Notes: a model not told the origin generated them from the sequence alone. 64,000 nucleotides of DNA from Eucommia ulmoides (GCA_016647705.1 CM028327.1:11606365-11670364); one strand, 5' to 3'; shown: positions 22,023 to 35,327, counted from the first letter of the stretch. Numbers and translations: made by a program.

Positions 22023-25000
22023 ATGGATTCAGACGAAGATGATAGAGTCCCACTAAGCCAAAGACCAGAGTGGTTTGACGTGAGGCCAGTCCCGCAAGAT
22101 GATGGCTTGAATCCAGTGGTGCCCATTTCCTACACTAAAGAGTTCTCAGAGACCATGGACTACTTTCGAGCAGCTTACTTGGCCAATGAGCATTCTCCCC
22201 GGACTCTTCAGCTCACGGCCGAAGCCATTAGTCTAAATGCCGGAAATTACTCGGTGAGTTTCTCTCTATGGTTTGAGTTTTGATTGTTGTTCTAGTTGAG
22301 ATAGGTTAGTGTTCAAAGTCGCTGAGAAGAGATTAATTTTTTGTTCGAAGATCAATTAACTAGTTCTCTTGAAAATATTACATATATATTTGAAGAAAAA
22401 TGAAAATGACACAGTCTTTTTTTTTTTTTCAAACATGGTATGCTTTTTGTGGGATTTATGGGTAATTTTAACGTTGCAGTTTATACCATTAAACCTTTTT
22501 TTAGAGTTTTCTTATGAGTCTTGCTTATTATTGTTCTGAAAGAGACGGGAGCTAAAAGTATTAGGTTGAATTTAGATGGAAGGATTTGAAATGAATGGTT
22601 TTTATCATTGGAAAAGTAACACCTTTATTTAGCTATACTATGTAGATTTTAAGGACATGAATATATTCATGTTCAATTCCAAGTAGGAGGTCTGAAATGA
22701 ATTGTTGGAAGAAGTTACTTGAAATCCATCCAATTTATTTAGATTCTATAGTAATTTTTGCTCCATTGAACCTTTTTTTACCACCCAAGTAATTTACGTG
22801 AAGCTTCTTATTGATGCTCTTATAATTTGAGGAGCAATATTTCTCTTATGAAGAAAATATTCAAATCCTATTTTAAAGTCATCCATACAAATAGAGCCTT
22901 AAAAATTTAAAGAGGGCATTATATCTTCACACTCTAATGCAGGAGAGAATTGCTTTTCATTTGAATCCAAAAATATAAATTCAAGAAACTAAGCAAAAAT
23001 ATAATAAAGAAATTTCAAGAGCACAAATGAGTTTTTCTTAGAGCAAATAAGTAAAATTCAATGGGGGAATTATAAATTTAAGGATGATGTATAAATTAAA
23101 GGGGTGCAATTGAATTATTTTCCAAAAAAACTGAAGGCAAAACAAAACTTTCCAAAATGTGAGGGCGAGGACCTTATGTGGCTCCGCTCTTGTCACATTG
23201 AATAGTCAACTTGAATTTAAAGTTGACTAGCCTTTAGATTGTATTTGAGTATGTGTGGATAGTTTTGCATTTGCACATAGTTCAAATTGCACATGGACAT
23301 GCGTTTAAAAACACATGTTCCTTTGAAAACTTGAATAATGCTCAGTGTACATGGATATAGATATATTTACAATTTTCATGTGTCCATTTCTTTCAAATAA
23401 CATACAATGATATAATATTGGCTTGAACTTGAAATGTAATGAAATTTGGAAAGTAGTTCAACCTCCTCCCCCAACATACATACCAAAAAAAAAAAAAGTA
23501 GTAGAATAAGTAGTTCAAGTGTGCAATATTTTCGTTGTTATTTTCTGGGATTTTTGACACGTTGCATCCCTAAAGTTTGACTATTCTCAACTTGGTTTAT
23601 TTGGTTTCGGTTTGAACTCATAGCACCCTAAAATATCCTAATTGTCCCAATTTAGTTTAAATCATTAATCTTGTAACAATTTGGACAGAAAATAGTCACA
23701 CGCCAAGCACTTGTCTGTTTTTAAGAGGTTCTGTGGGCATTTTTAACCGCCTCCTCTCCCCTCTCTCGGTTGTGAGCAGATTAAAGCTAACAATGTGAAG
23801 TGTGTAAGTTTGTTTAAGGGCATGACGGGAATGGATAGAGAAAGTGGGAAAAAGTGGAGGCTGGATAAACTCCGTTGCACGTTACTGTTTGCCGTCCAAA
23901 CTTTTAATGGATTAATGATTTGGATTGAATTGGGATGATTAGGAAACATCAGGGTACAATGTGTTCAATTTGAAACCACATGGATTAAGTGAGATGATGA
24001 TCAAATTTCAGGGATGCAAAGGATAAAAAGCCCTTATTCTTGCCATGATCATGGTACCTTTTTTTTTTTTTTGCAATATTTTAGTTTTATTTCATATTTT
24101 AAATGGGTTTATGCCACTTACCTCTCTTGTTTTTTTACACAATACCACAAGACCTCTTATAATTTGTACACATACAGTTCAACTCCCTTATCATATTTAG
24201 TCAAATACCATTCAATACCATTTCATGTTAGGAATTGCTGAAAATATAATTTTATTGAAAAAATTTCCCTTAAATTAATAAGAATATATTTTATGGCAAA
24301 ATTAACCTTCTATTAAATTCTAAGATACTGAATTGCCCGTATTTTATTTTTTGCTTTTTCCCTGCATTTTTCCCTGTATCATTTTTCTTTTCTCCTTTTA
24401 CTTATTTTTTTCTTTTTTCCATCCTTTTCTTCATCTCCTTAAGCAGCATCCAAACCCCAACCTTAACGCCTCCACTAACGCCGCCACCAACCCCTAATCC
24501 CTTGCCGCCACTAGCAACCCCCAACCCCCCTCAGCTGATGTCATCAGCACTATCTCTTTATTTAAATCCAACGAGCCCATTACCTCCGAGCACCAATCGT
24601 TTGGGATTCTTTTACCGTATCCTCTTCCCCTAATCTCGTCACTGCCATCAGCCCTAATCCCCTCCGCTGGTGCCGAATTCACCCGCTACCCCTGCAAACT
24701 TGAATAGGAGAACAAAAAGGACACAAAAGAAGAAAGTCGCAAATCAAAATTATTTGCTGCGAAAGTTTTTTTTTGGTAAACCAGATCCAAAACTTGTCTT
24801 TATGATGTAATATTTGAAGCTTGATTTGGGGAATATTGGCGCAAAATTGCTTGTGAAGACATTTTTTTTCTGATCATAGGATATTTGGTACCACTGACTC
24901 CTCTAGCCAGTCTCTGGTTATGTTCATGCTTTTCTGATTTTGTTTTGGTGATTAATTTTGTGTTTTTTTGGTTTCAAAAAATATGGTGGATTTTCTGGCG

Positions 25001-28000
25001 AATTTGGTGGAGGCTATGATGATTTACTGGTGGAGTTGAGGTGGTTTACAGTCTGAGTTGGGGGAGTGGCTGTGCTGTAGTGTTTGGAGAGAGGAGCATC
25101 AGAGATGAAGGGGTGAAAACAAAAAAGAAAAAGAAAAACAAAAGAGAAGGAAAAGATAAGAAAAAAAAAATTAAAATTGGTAAAATAGTCATATTTCATA
25201 ATTATGTTTTTTAGTTCTTTTTGTTACTTCAAAATATTCAAAAGTAAGGTTATTTTTGACATTTAATCATAAAAAACTTCGGCCAGGGTGTCCCGTGTTA
25301 TTTTGTCAAAACGTATGGGAGGTATGTGGTATCTTGTAAAATGACATGGGAGGTAGTTGTCGTAAACCCTAATTTAAATTTTGCCTAAATATACTTTCAA
25401 AGAAATTGCAAAGCTTAGATAGTTAAGAAAATAAATAATTATATTTATGAAATTGTAGTGCAGTATGCATAATGATGCATATATTTTCTTGATAATTAAT
25501 TGAATTTGTGAGGGCCCGTTTGGTTGTCTCAATTATCCTATTTTATGAATTATCTTATTTTTGATGAATTGATTTGTATATTTCTTTGTTTACCTAAGAT
25601 AGTCGAATTTACATACTGTTTTCTTGAACAAGAAAATATACAATTGTTTTAGTTTAGTTACTTTTTTAAATTGTAATTTACTTCCATTACACAAGAAAAT
25701 ATCATTTGAACTAGAACTAAAATGGTTTTGCTAGTTAAGTTATCTGTTTTTAACTCTTACAACCAAACACTAATCTATAATCGATCACAATTCCTAAATT
25801 GATTAATTGAAAAATAGTACAATTTGAGGAACAACCAGGCCCTTAGTGGTTGCCCTTAGTAGTAATAATAAAATATGTTCAATGACAATCTAGGAAACAC
25901 AATAAACAGACTTAGAAAACTGAACACAAGATCAAATTCACACCCATGGGATACAAAATCTAATTTGGGCTTCACCCACGGAATTGCTACGACTTCACTA
26001 TATTTAGGGAAGATTTACAATAGTGTACATTGGATGGCCAACCATAGTGTCTTTACTTATCAAAATGTCTTTTGAGTTACATACAATATGTAGAAATATT
26101 CTGATGTGGTCTTGGGCCTAGTGTACTGATAAAGCTCTCCATATCCAATCGTTTTTTTTTTTCCATTATTTGAGTGGGCATGATTAATCGTTGTGGAGGT
26201 GTATCTAAGGGTTAGTTTAGATGAAATTTGTGTAGTGTCTAGTCAGATGGCGACTTACATTTGGCAATTTATGATTTGGAAGATTGGTCCTTGATACCTT
26301 TGCTTTTGATTTATCATTTACTATTCTACAATTTGATTTTGAAGGTGAAGTATGTCAACTAATTTTGTTTTGTTTCTATTTTTTGCATTCTTTGGTTAGC
26401 CCAGGGTATTTCCTGTTTGGCTTTCTGATTAGTAAAGTTTCATTCTCTAGAAAAAAAGATTATGAAGAGGAAGAATGGCTTTTCATCAAATTTCTATTTG
26501 GAAGCACGTGCTTCTTTAATTGGTTTTGGTTTGCATCTTTTTGTTGCCTGGTATATAAGGAGAAAGACATGGCCTTTTCCTGTTCCCTTCCTTTCAATAG
26601 TGTTACTTAGAACTTAGAAGAACTGAATCATTTAAATTCTAAAGAGTAATAGATGGCATGCAAAAAAAAAAAAAAAAAAAAAGCGGGAAAACGGACTGGG
26701 GTGTGATTCTTACCATATATGGCATCCCAATATCTTAGTGGCTCAATGGGATGGAACATATCCTTCTCTTGTTTCATTCCAAAGATCTACCTGACCTTCA
26801 GCTGTCATTGGCATTTCAAAGGGTTTGGGGTAGGAGGGAAGAAGTTTTTTTGAAGAAATTGAAGTATGAAAAGCAAATAACCAGGATAATACTTTTTTGC
26901 TCGTCAGTGAAATGCCATCAACTGCTGTTCTCTACACCAATATGTCAACCTCCCCCTGCCGGAGACTTACATAAGCCTTAATTTGGTCTATCAGGTCTCC
27001 CATCCATTCTGCAATCTTTACCTTCAAATCGGCCCATGCAGCAGGAACAACAGCCAAATCACTCAAGTACCGAAGCATCCCACGAAAATGATATATTGCC
27101 TTGCCCAACAATCCAGAAGATATGGTCTTCAATAAAATCTTTAGCCTCCAAAATATTTTTCCAAACCGAAGAGCACTGACTACCTCTTGTTGAATGTTGA
27201 AGGTTTTTCTCTTTCCATCTTGTATGCATGAATTGAGCCCAAAGACTCTTTCCTCCCTGTATTTCTACCAAACTACACTGAAAATCAAGCACTACATCTG
27301 CAAATCTTCTCACCTCACCCCCAGACCACCTTCATCCACTGTATAAAAACTTTTGCTCCACTCTTCCGATGTAATTTTTTCCCATGATCAGAGATGCCCC
27401 AAAAACTCTGCAAGAATTTGTTCCTGTTCTTTCATGAGAATCATGACCTTAGGAGGCACCAGCTCAGATAACGCATTTGGAGGAATACTAGAATGAACAT
27501 GTTTGATCAATACTAATTTACCCAGCAGATAACCAGTTAGTAGCCCAACCATTCACCTTTAGTCTGATCTGCTGTATCATAGTACAAAAGTAACTCCCCC
27601 ATCCTTCCCAAAAAATGGGATACCCTAGATATGTCAAGGGCCATTCAGCATTTCGGTATCCCATCACATTTGAAATGTTATTTTTCCTAGAAAGAACATA
27701 TTTAATCAATGCTAATTTATCCCCAGCAGATGACCAGTTAGTAGCCCAACCATTGGCCCTTTGTCTGATCTGATCTTCTATATCATAGTAGAAAACTAAC
27801 TCCCCCTTTTCCTTCCCAAAAAATGGGATACCCAAGATATATCAAGGATCATTCAGCATCACAGTATCTCATCACATTGGAAATGTTGTTTTTCCTAGCT
27901 TTAGAAGTTCTCTTAGTCACTGGAAAAGAGCTCTTAGGCTCATTCATCAATTGTCCATATCATTGCTCACACCTTGTTAAGAATTTTTTAATGAGTGAGC

Positions 28001-31000
28001 GATAAGGATTGTTTTCTACTATTGGTGAAGATCACCCTGTCATCAGCAAAAGCAAAGTGTGATATAAGAGGGCAGGGCACAGGGTGAGAGAATACTAAAG
28101 TAGGGTGCAACTATGCAATTTCTTCAAACCTCTTGACATGATTTCCCCAGCAAGAATGAACAAAGCCAGGGACAAGGGATCCCCTTGCCTCTGGAAGAGC
28201 TGAAATACCCTTGAGGTTTATCATTTAAAAAATCTGAAAACTTAGGAGAAGAGATGATTCTCCATGCCAAATCAATAAACACTTCAGAAAATCCAAATTT
28301 TCTAAGCACCCTAATAAAAATAACCAATGCACCCTACATAGGCTTTCGCCATGTCAAGTTTCACCACAACTTTACCCCCTGTTTTTTATTTTTTATTTTT
28401 ATGATTTATTATGCCTAACATCTCCTAAGCCAGTAAAGTATTATCATGAATTACCTTCCCCTTAACAAAAGCACTTCGCTCCAAAGATATCAGTTTTAGG
28501 AGGAATACGAGACAAACTATGAGCTAGGATTTTTGTAATATTTTATGACTAAATTTACACTAACGGATTGGTCTCAATTCAGAACAAGTGCTGGGAGATA
28601 ATACCTTATGCTGCAACACAATCAAAGTGCTAGTAAAGCTTGTGGAAAGATCCTGTGGAGAAAGCTTGAACAGCTGTTACAATATCCTCCTTTATAACAT
28701 CCCAACAATGCTGGAAAAATTCCCCATTAGGCCCATCTGGTCCTGGAGCACTATCTGGAGCTATAGAAAGCACATTAGTCCATACTTCCAAAGGATCAGT
28801 TACTTTATGCGAGCCTTCATTATCCTCCTCAGTAAATAGGTTTGGAATGACTCCCAAAATATCCTCATCAGCTGCAACACTGTTGTTTATCCTTGGTCAG
28901 TTGCTCGGTAAATATCTGAACAATGTGGTTAGGCAACTCAGTTTCTTGATCCTCCCAAGTACCATCATCCTTCTTTGCTTAATGAAGAACCCGCTTTTCT
29001 CTCTTTATGGCAACACTCCCGTGAAAAAACTATGTTAGCATCTCCTTCTTTTAACCATTTACACCAGCCTTTTGTCTTCAAACTATCCTGATGAAGTCTT
29101 ACACTGATTTAGAAATGCAAATGGATCCATCCACTTCAAATAGGGCTCAATAGCCCAATAGCTCAGGGGGCATGAAGATCAGAAGCGAATCTCAGCATAT
29201 TATCCTACAAATCTTTTTATGGCCTAGCTTTGCCCTTGAGGACTAATAATAATGGGCAATCAAACTACGTGTCAATTCCACTTGGACCACCTGCTCACTC
29301 CTAGACAAATTTAACCACATTTCATTCAGCTTTCCACAAGATCCAAATAGTCCCAACTTCATGAAACCGATCCATGAAACCCTAGAATATGCTTCAACTT
29401 ATCCAAATGCTTAAAGCCAACCATTGGTTCTAAAATCTTAACTAGCTTTTTTTTATGTCTTCTCTTAGTTGAGCATCCAGAGATGCCTCTTAATAAGACC
29501 AATAAGGAAATTAATCATTTAGAAATGAAATCAGAAGACCTCTCATAACCGCCTTCTGGACTGTATTCATATGCATGTTTGCATAATTACATTGACGATG
29601 CATAATTTCAATGCAATTATGGTTAATAGAAACTTAAAATATACTAATGTTTTTAACCAGCGTGGATAGTGAATCATTTTGGTCGAACTTGTGCATAGGG
29701 AGTACATTTTTATGCCTAATTGCAGTTTGAGCTAAATTATGTTTCTTATTTCTCATACAAAGCAAAATCCAGAAATCTTCTTAAATGGACCTTTCATGAC
29801 CGTTGGTTGGACTGCATTTATAGGCATGTTTACAGAAGTAGATTCACGATGCACAATTTCCATGCAATTTGACTAATAGAAACTGAAAATATGTTAATGT
29901 TTTTAATCATTGCACATTGTGGATCGTTTTGGTCAAACTTGTGCATACGGAGTACATTTTATGCCTAATTGCAGTGTGAGTTAAGTATATATTTTGGCAT
30001 ATCATCATCCTTTATCAATTACAGTTTTCAGCAACCATTTCAACCAAAATAATAATTAGATCAGCTCGAAAAACAAGGAATAGATTGTCCCAAACGACCA
30101 CACTAGATTGAGGGAATCAGCAAAGTTCCATAAATGACATAAAAGATAAAATAAATTCAGAAAAGGGGGAAATGGAACAGAGCAAGGATATTGAACACCA
30201 AACACAAAAGTCCCGAGCAGCAAAAATAGTAGAACAATGCCGAAAAGTTGAACCAATCAGCAACCCATCACTTCCAATAGCAATGACCATCAAATTTCAA
30301 TACCTATAGAATTTTTTACAACCAAAGGTACCTTGATTGCTGATTGAAAAATCTGGATCCAAAATCGACCTTAAAAAATGGAAACTTGTGTAGAATGGCC
30401 CCCCGATCTTCCACATTTTACTGGGAGGAAGCAAATTGGGAGTGTATTTGGTGCCTTGTGATGCGGACGTCAGCATGGCATCACCAATTCGGATGATGAT
30501 GTCAACACTTAGAATTGTTGTGTTGAACTCCTTTACTTGTTTGTATGTGTATATGGTAGGATCGAATGCTATTGATACCAAGTCGAATTGTAACATTGAG
30601 GATTTCTGATTTTAGGGGAAGTAGCACATAAAAGAGGATTGAAAATAGGAATAAGCAAACTGATTAGATTATCTAGTCTTCACCCTTAACATATTATATG
30701 TGAAAGAGTATTGTGAATGAATATGCTGTGTTAAAGAAAACTTGCAATGTAAATGAACACACGACACACACTTTTGCCCATCCTCAATTTTATTCTGAAT
30801 AACTACATGTTTCAATGTGTATGATTATATCTCATTTATAGTCTTTTTATTTGTGAATTTAACTATCACTCATTTTTCCTTCTTGAACTAGAATCATATC
30901 TTGCCTCTAGTCCCCTTTCAGTAGGTGGAGACCTTTCAATGATTCCTAATGTTTGATAGTGACCTCACACTTCCTTAATTGAATTTTTAGGATTCCGGTT

Positions 31001-34000
31001 TAAAGTATATTCTTCTGTTTCAGGTTTGGCATTTTAGGCGTTTGATACTTGAGGCACTTAATTCCGACTTGAATGAGGAGTTGAACTTTGTTGAGCATGT
31101 TGCTAGTGATAACCCCAAAAACTACCAAATATGGTAAGTTAGTAAATTCAGATTTTTTGTTTTCTCTCAATGTTTATGAACCAATCAATGCTTTAGTATG
31201 GAAAATAGATAGAAACAAGTTGACACGGTTGTTCAGAATTGCTGTTCAAACTACATAATCAGTATTTGCTCCCTTTTTGTCTCCTTATTTGATCTTTAAT
31301 GCTTAATTAGAAGTAAGCAGATACTGAATAGCGAAGCTCGTTTAGAATGTGGTTGGGAGAAGACAGAGAGAAGTGGCCTATGTCTCAATCTATTTGAGGG
31401 TGCTTTGGTGTCTTTCTATTAGAGTTTCCATGTACTGCTTTTTATTTTATTGTAAATTATAAATAGGAGGAGAAGCCACCACTGAAGTCAAGTTGTCTCA
31501 TTATTCTCTAATTATTTCTTTACTTTAACATGGTATCAAGTTCAGGTTCTATTAGGCAATTAATCTCATTAATCTTTTTTTTTCCCATTTCTATCATTTA
31601 AAAAAAGGAAAAGAACAGGGAAAATGCAGCCACCCTAGTCGCAACAAGTGGGTTGTATTTGTAACCCTAGCTGCTGCCCACCACAAACCCCACCACCCAT
31701 TAGATCTGGCCTTCCAGAGCCACCAACCCCATCTTGTTAGATCTGGCCTTCAACAGCCTCTCGCCTAACTGCCGCCGAGCACCATAGCAGCCTCACCACT
31801 GCTTGCAGAAGTCTGCTTCACTTGTTTCAGCCTTTCTTGCCACCAATGATCGTCAATCTCAATCGTCCAGACCAAGATTGAGCCTTGTCATGTCAATCCA
31901 GCCATTTGTTCCCCTTTGCTGGAGTTTCGTCGCGTCATCCTAGCACTGCCGACCTTCACCAGTGCCACCGTGACCCTCGACAACGTCAACTAAACCCTGG
32001 CCGTTCATTTGATTGTTCAACCCTTGCCTTAGGAATATAAAAATAGACCATGTGCATTAATGCCAGTGATTGCATTGCTGATTTCATTCCTAAATTATAG
32101 ATTGCTAATTACCATTTTTGGATTTGTCATTTTTCTGATTTAATTCCTAAATTATAGATTGACACTTACTGCTCATAAATTTGTAATTTTCCAATTAAAA
32201 AATATATACTTTTTCCATTCTGAGTGAAAGATCGAGCATAGAACAAATGTAACTAATATAATTACTTTACAGTTACATTCCTATTGGTCAAATCTATTCA
32301 ATGTAACACAAACTTTTGTAGTAACAAAGTAGAATATAACACAGTAGAATGTCACTAATATCATTAAATTACAGTTACATTCCAATTGGTCAAATCTTTT
32401 AAAAGTGTTTCATATCCAGAAAAAGAATCATTGTTCCCATATTTTTTCTGGATTAATCCATGTAATTACACCCCATAACGACTCTTAATTTAGATCTCCT
32501 ACATTTTAGGAGGCAGTTGAGGATTTTACTGTCAAAAAGGGATAAATGCAGGGTTATAAGAGAGCGGAACTACCTCTCAAGTTACACAAAATTGTGGGTT
32601 TATAAGGGGGCGAAAAGTCCCTATTGGGAGTGGGGGTCAATCTCCCCTAAAAATATATAACATCATATGGGAATATATTTCAAATACTACATGTAATGGA
32701 AAAACTTAAATTATGCTAAATATGTTCCCCTCCCTCCAAAACACTCCAATTGGGAGTGATTCCGAAATGGTGGAAGAAGAGGAAGTGGCTCCAACTTTCC
32801 CCTCCGTTCTTTCAAATCAAGTGGCTGAAATTGTCCATTCCCTCCCCCTTTCTGCCCCGGTTGCAAATCAAGCAGGGAAAATTGCTCCCCTCTCCTTGTG
32901 TCCCCTGGACTTTCCCCCTAAACAAACTTACCAGTTTGAGATCTAGACTTTTGACACTGCCAAAGCCCTAAGTTCTGAAGTCAAAGCCCTTCCAGGAGAC
33001 ATAGCGAGCGGGAAAGGAGCTTACTGTGGTACCATGCGGTCGATGATTGGTAGAGGGCATAGTTACTCTGGGCACTATGGTTGTTGTTGGAGGTGTAGAT
33101 TGGGAGAGCGAGCAGGGTGTTACTGTACTGCACATGTTCTGTTTTTGGAGGGAGGGAGGGATATTATTTGGTTGTGCGATTTTGGGTTTGGGCGGGACAT
33201 TTTTTAGACTGAAGTAAAAATGGTGATTTCTTTAGGCTCATCATCCAAACCATCAATTCTTAGATAAACAAATCTCAACTCTTAATGAAGACACATTTTG
33301 AAACTATTGTGCTTTATTCTAATATATATGAATGATATTGTGTGCGCTAAGTGCACGTGAAGTACAAACTCTTGCTAAAAGAAGCCTTGAGGCCTCGATA
33401 TTAATCAGATTAACAAAACATGCTTTTTGGAGTTATGTCTGCTTTATGGCTGCAATGAGAGTTCTCCTAAACCATATACTGTCTTGTGATCACATGAAGT
33501 CAACTTCTTATTTTCGTAGGCTTATGATTCTTTGATTATACGGCAAATCCTTCAGACACGATGCCTCGATCTAAGTGTAGTTTTTGAGGTCCTTACACTG
33601 TCGGCCTTCTTTTGATCATCTAGAGTAAACGAATTTTTTAAGGCCAAAGCCTGCACGCTGGATCTAATTGTAGTTCGGGGTTTTCAAATTTTATATTCTG
33701 TTTTATGCTCTTAATTTATAATCTGATTGATATTATGCTGGCTAAATATGGCATCAGACTTTATTCAAGTAATATATAAATTAATATCAATAACTCTTGG
33801 CATTTCATCGAAAATCTTCTGATATTGACATGCTATTTACACTCAAAAATGATTTCTTTTAGTAGGCGGTACTCCCTTTGCTTCACGATTGTAATATTGT
33901 TTCTTTTTTGAGTGTCCATGTACTGCCTACTAAAACTTAACCTATTTTTGAAATCTAATCTGCTTTCTGAACGTTACTTCAAGTTATAAAATATTTACAA

Positions 34001-35327
34001 TATTGTGAGCTCTTTCCCACTCTCAGAATAAAGGGAAAACAGTAACTACTGTATGATCCAAAGCCGCTTAAAACTGTTCTAATTCCGAAAGAATATTACT
34101 TAAAACAGAGGGAGTATATGACAAAAAAACATGGTATGGATCTGAGGTGATTGAGTGAGTTGGCAATATGAGAAGAACAAGAACTTGAACCTTTGGAGTT
34201 TGTATGCTCTCCCTATCTATAGCTTTTTAGTTGTACATCCCCCTCCCCCCACCTTTTTTTTTGTGTTTTCTTTTTCTTTTTGGTTTGGGGGGTGGGGGGT
34301 TAGTAGTGTTTTGGATTATTATGATGCAATTGAATTTGGTCAATATTCTTGCAACATATCATTGTAGGCATCACAGGCGGTGGGTCGTTGACAGACTGGG
34401 GGTTGACGCTAGAAGTAGGGAACTTGAGTTTACGAAGAAGATTTTCTCTGTTGATGCCAAGAATTACCATGCCTGGTCCCATAGGCAGGTATGCTGCAGC
34501 ATCCTGTTTCTTCCATTTTTGGAGTCACAGTATGTGATGTTATTCTGTTGTGTCCGTCAATGTAACATGGTTTGCTATTTTAATGGAGCAACGGCTACTA
34601 TATACTCTTAAGACCCATTTCTTTAGCATCTTTAATTATCCAAGTTTGCTTGGATATAATACATAGGTCTGTTCATGCAGTGGGTTCTTCAGGCACTAGG
34701 AGGATGGGAAGGTGAACTTGCCTATTGCCATCAACTCCTCGAAGATGACATTTTTAACAATTCTGCTTGGAATCAGGTACATGAAGAAGGCTTATGTATT
34801 CATTAGATCATAAATGGTGAATGGTTAGGTCTAATTTGTTTCTCCTTTCACAGAGATATTTTGTCATGACAAGATCTCCTCTTCTAGGAAGCTTAGAGGC
34901 CATGAGGGAGTCCGAAGTAAGTTATGCCGTGGAGGCCATTAAAGCGAAACCGGAAAATGAAAGCGCATGGAGATATCTCCGAGGGCTTTACAGAAATGAT
35001 ATACAATTGTTGATAAACAGCCCTGAGGTCGCTTTGATCTGCCTGATGGTGTTGACCGCCCAAAGCAACTATGTGCATGCTCTGAGCCTTCTTTTGGATC
35101 TCGTCTGTCATGGTCTGCAACCAACCCAGGAGTTAAAAACTGCTGTAGACGATTTAACTTCAGAGTCAGATCCAAGGTATATGGAGTTACCGAAAACAAT
35201 TTGCTCCATCTTAGGACGTGTGGACCCAACGAGGGTGAATTATTGGAACTGGCGCAAGTGCACCATCCTTGGTCGGATGGTAGTTCAGTGCGAAAACAGT
35301 GATGGATTGGCTGGTTTAACTCTGTAA
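22023..35327 (+). CDS. FTA: Protein farnesyltransferase/geranylgeranyltransferase type-1 alpha subunit, 5 exons, 343 aa
   Basis: Exons: 22023-22253, 31024-31133, 34368-34488, 34681-34776, 34854-35327; every intron is GT-AG and the phases join without a shift. Role (family knowledge): alpha subunit shared by farnesyltransferase and type-I geranylgeranyltransferase; pairs with either beta subunit to attach a prenyl group to CaaX proteins in the cytosol. Seen: acidic N-terminus ([17 protein letters not shown]), then PFTA repeats: [10 protein letters not shown] (77), NYQIWHHRRWVV (110), [12 protein letters not shown] (146), NSAWNQRYFV (182), [11 protein letters not shown] (about 227). The Lys of DAKNYHAW (residue 145) matches the diphosphate-contacting Lys164 of mammalian FTase alpha. 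The C-terminus keeps RVNYWNWRK. Length fits plant FTA. Introns 1 and 2 are filled with transposons; introns 3 and 4 are 192 and 77 bp. No disabling change seen. Confidence 0.93.
22564..22898. mobile_element. Tourist-like MITE in FTA intron 1, 335 bp
   Basis: TTA duplicated on both sides (22561-22563, 22899-22901). Inverted ends GGTTGAATTTAGATGGA and GGCTCTATTTGTATGGA. No ORF. Confidence 0.65.
23547..24033. mobile_element. MULE-type MITE in FTA intron 1, 487 bp
   Basis: Inverted arms of about 120 bp: GGGATTTTTGACACGTTGC / GGGCTTTTTATCCTTTGC, both continuing CATCCCT.AA.TTTGA and CCTAAT..TCCCAATT. Flanks TTATTTTCT and TTATTCTTG are only a partial 9-bp match. Confidence 0.7.
24105..25370. mobile_element. 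MULE-like element in FTA intron 1, possible Pack-MULE, 1266 bp
   Basis: Inverted ends GGGTTTATGCCACTTACCTC and AGGGTTTACGACAACTACCT; 9-bp flanks ATTTTAAAT and AATTTAAAT (8 of 9). The core at 24440-24700 is C-rich (CCGCCACTAGCAACCCCC) and stands out from the AT-rich intron, as expected of captured gene sequence, but I do not recognise a gene. No transposase. Confidence 0.65.
25512..25842. mobile_element. Harbinger-like MITE in FTA intron 1
   Basis: Ends GGGCCCGTTTGGTTGTCTC and, inverted, GGGCCTGGTTGTTCCTC; flanked by TGA and TTA. AT-rich centre, no ORF. Confidence 0.5.
26934..29440 (-). pseudogene. L1-type LINE reverse transcriptase, 5'-truncated and frameshifted
   Basis: Read leftwards on the - strand: [18 protein letters not shown] (about 28960-28905), [20 protein letters not shown] (28770-28700), [28 protein letters not shown]-like block (28320-28190), [12 protein letters not shown] with the catalytic Asp-Asp pair (28074-28030), [12 protein letters not shown] and [13 protein letters not shown] thumb motifs (27840-27520), [17 protein letters not shown] (27490-27430), then a zinc-knuckle/RVT-like tail [31 protein letters not shown] and [11 protein letters not shown] (27340-27110). 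The endonuclease domain is absent. Order and motifs are those of plant non-LTR retroelements. Lies antisense within FTA intron 1. Confidence 0.85.
27475..27890 (-). repeat. Tandem duplication inside the LINE thumb region
   Basis: Units of about 200 bp at 27475-27690 and 27680-27890 share CAGCAGATAACCAGTTAGTA, CCAACCATT, CCTTCCCAAAAAATGGGATA and CATCACA.TTGAAATGTT. The encoded peptide [16 protein letters not shown] therefore occurs twice in a row. Confidence 0.85.
29545..29990 (+). repeat. Direct duplication, ~245-bp period, in FTA intron 1
   Basis: Two diverged units share GCATGTTT.CA, ATGCA.AATTTC.ATGCAATT, TTAATGTTTTTAA.CA, CATTTTGGTCGAACTTGTGCAT and GGAGTACATTTT. No ORF. Confidence 0.85.
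31340..31542 (+). mobile_element. Copia LTR end with primer binding site, in FTA intron 2
   Basis: A TTATAAATAG box (31458-31467) is followed by an LTR end CTTTAACA at 31530 and, directly adjacent, TGGTATCAAG (31531-31540), the usual initiator-Met-tRNA primer site of Ty1/copia elements. A C-rich leader follows to about 32040. No gag or pol and no second LTR were found. The left LTR edge is unclear. Confidence 0.6.
32041..33869. other. Remainder of FTA intron 2, no gene supported
   Basis: Contains short diverged repeats (CCTAAATTATAGATTG twice near 32090 and 32145) and a less AT-rich patch (32710-33190) with overlapping ORFs of 77 and 73 codons that show no domain. Confidence 0.45.
33872..34114. 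mobile_element. Stowaway-type MITE in FTA intron 2, 243 bp
   Basis: Ends CTCCCTTTGCTTC and, inverted, CTCCCTCTGTTTT, flanked by TA dinucleotides (33870-33871, 34115-34116). This matches the CTCCCTCCGT-type ends of plant Stowaway (Tc1/mariner) MITEs. Confidence 0.8.

Noticed and set aside
30297-30596. 99-codon - strand ORF in FTA intron 1
   Set aside because: Looks fairly protein-like but matches no family I know and has no splice partners; left unannotated.
32713-32971. Two overlapping + strand ORFs (77 and 73 codons) in FTA intron 2
   Set aside because: No domain, no conserved start context; composition of an old repeat.
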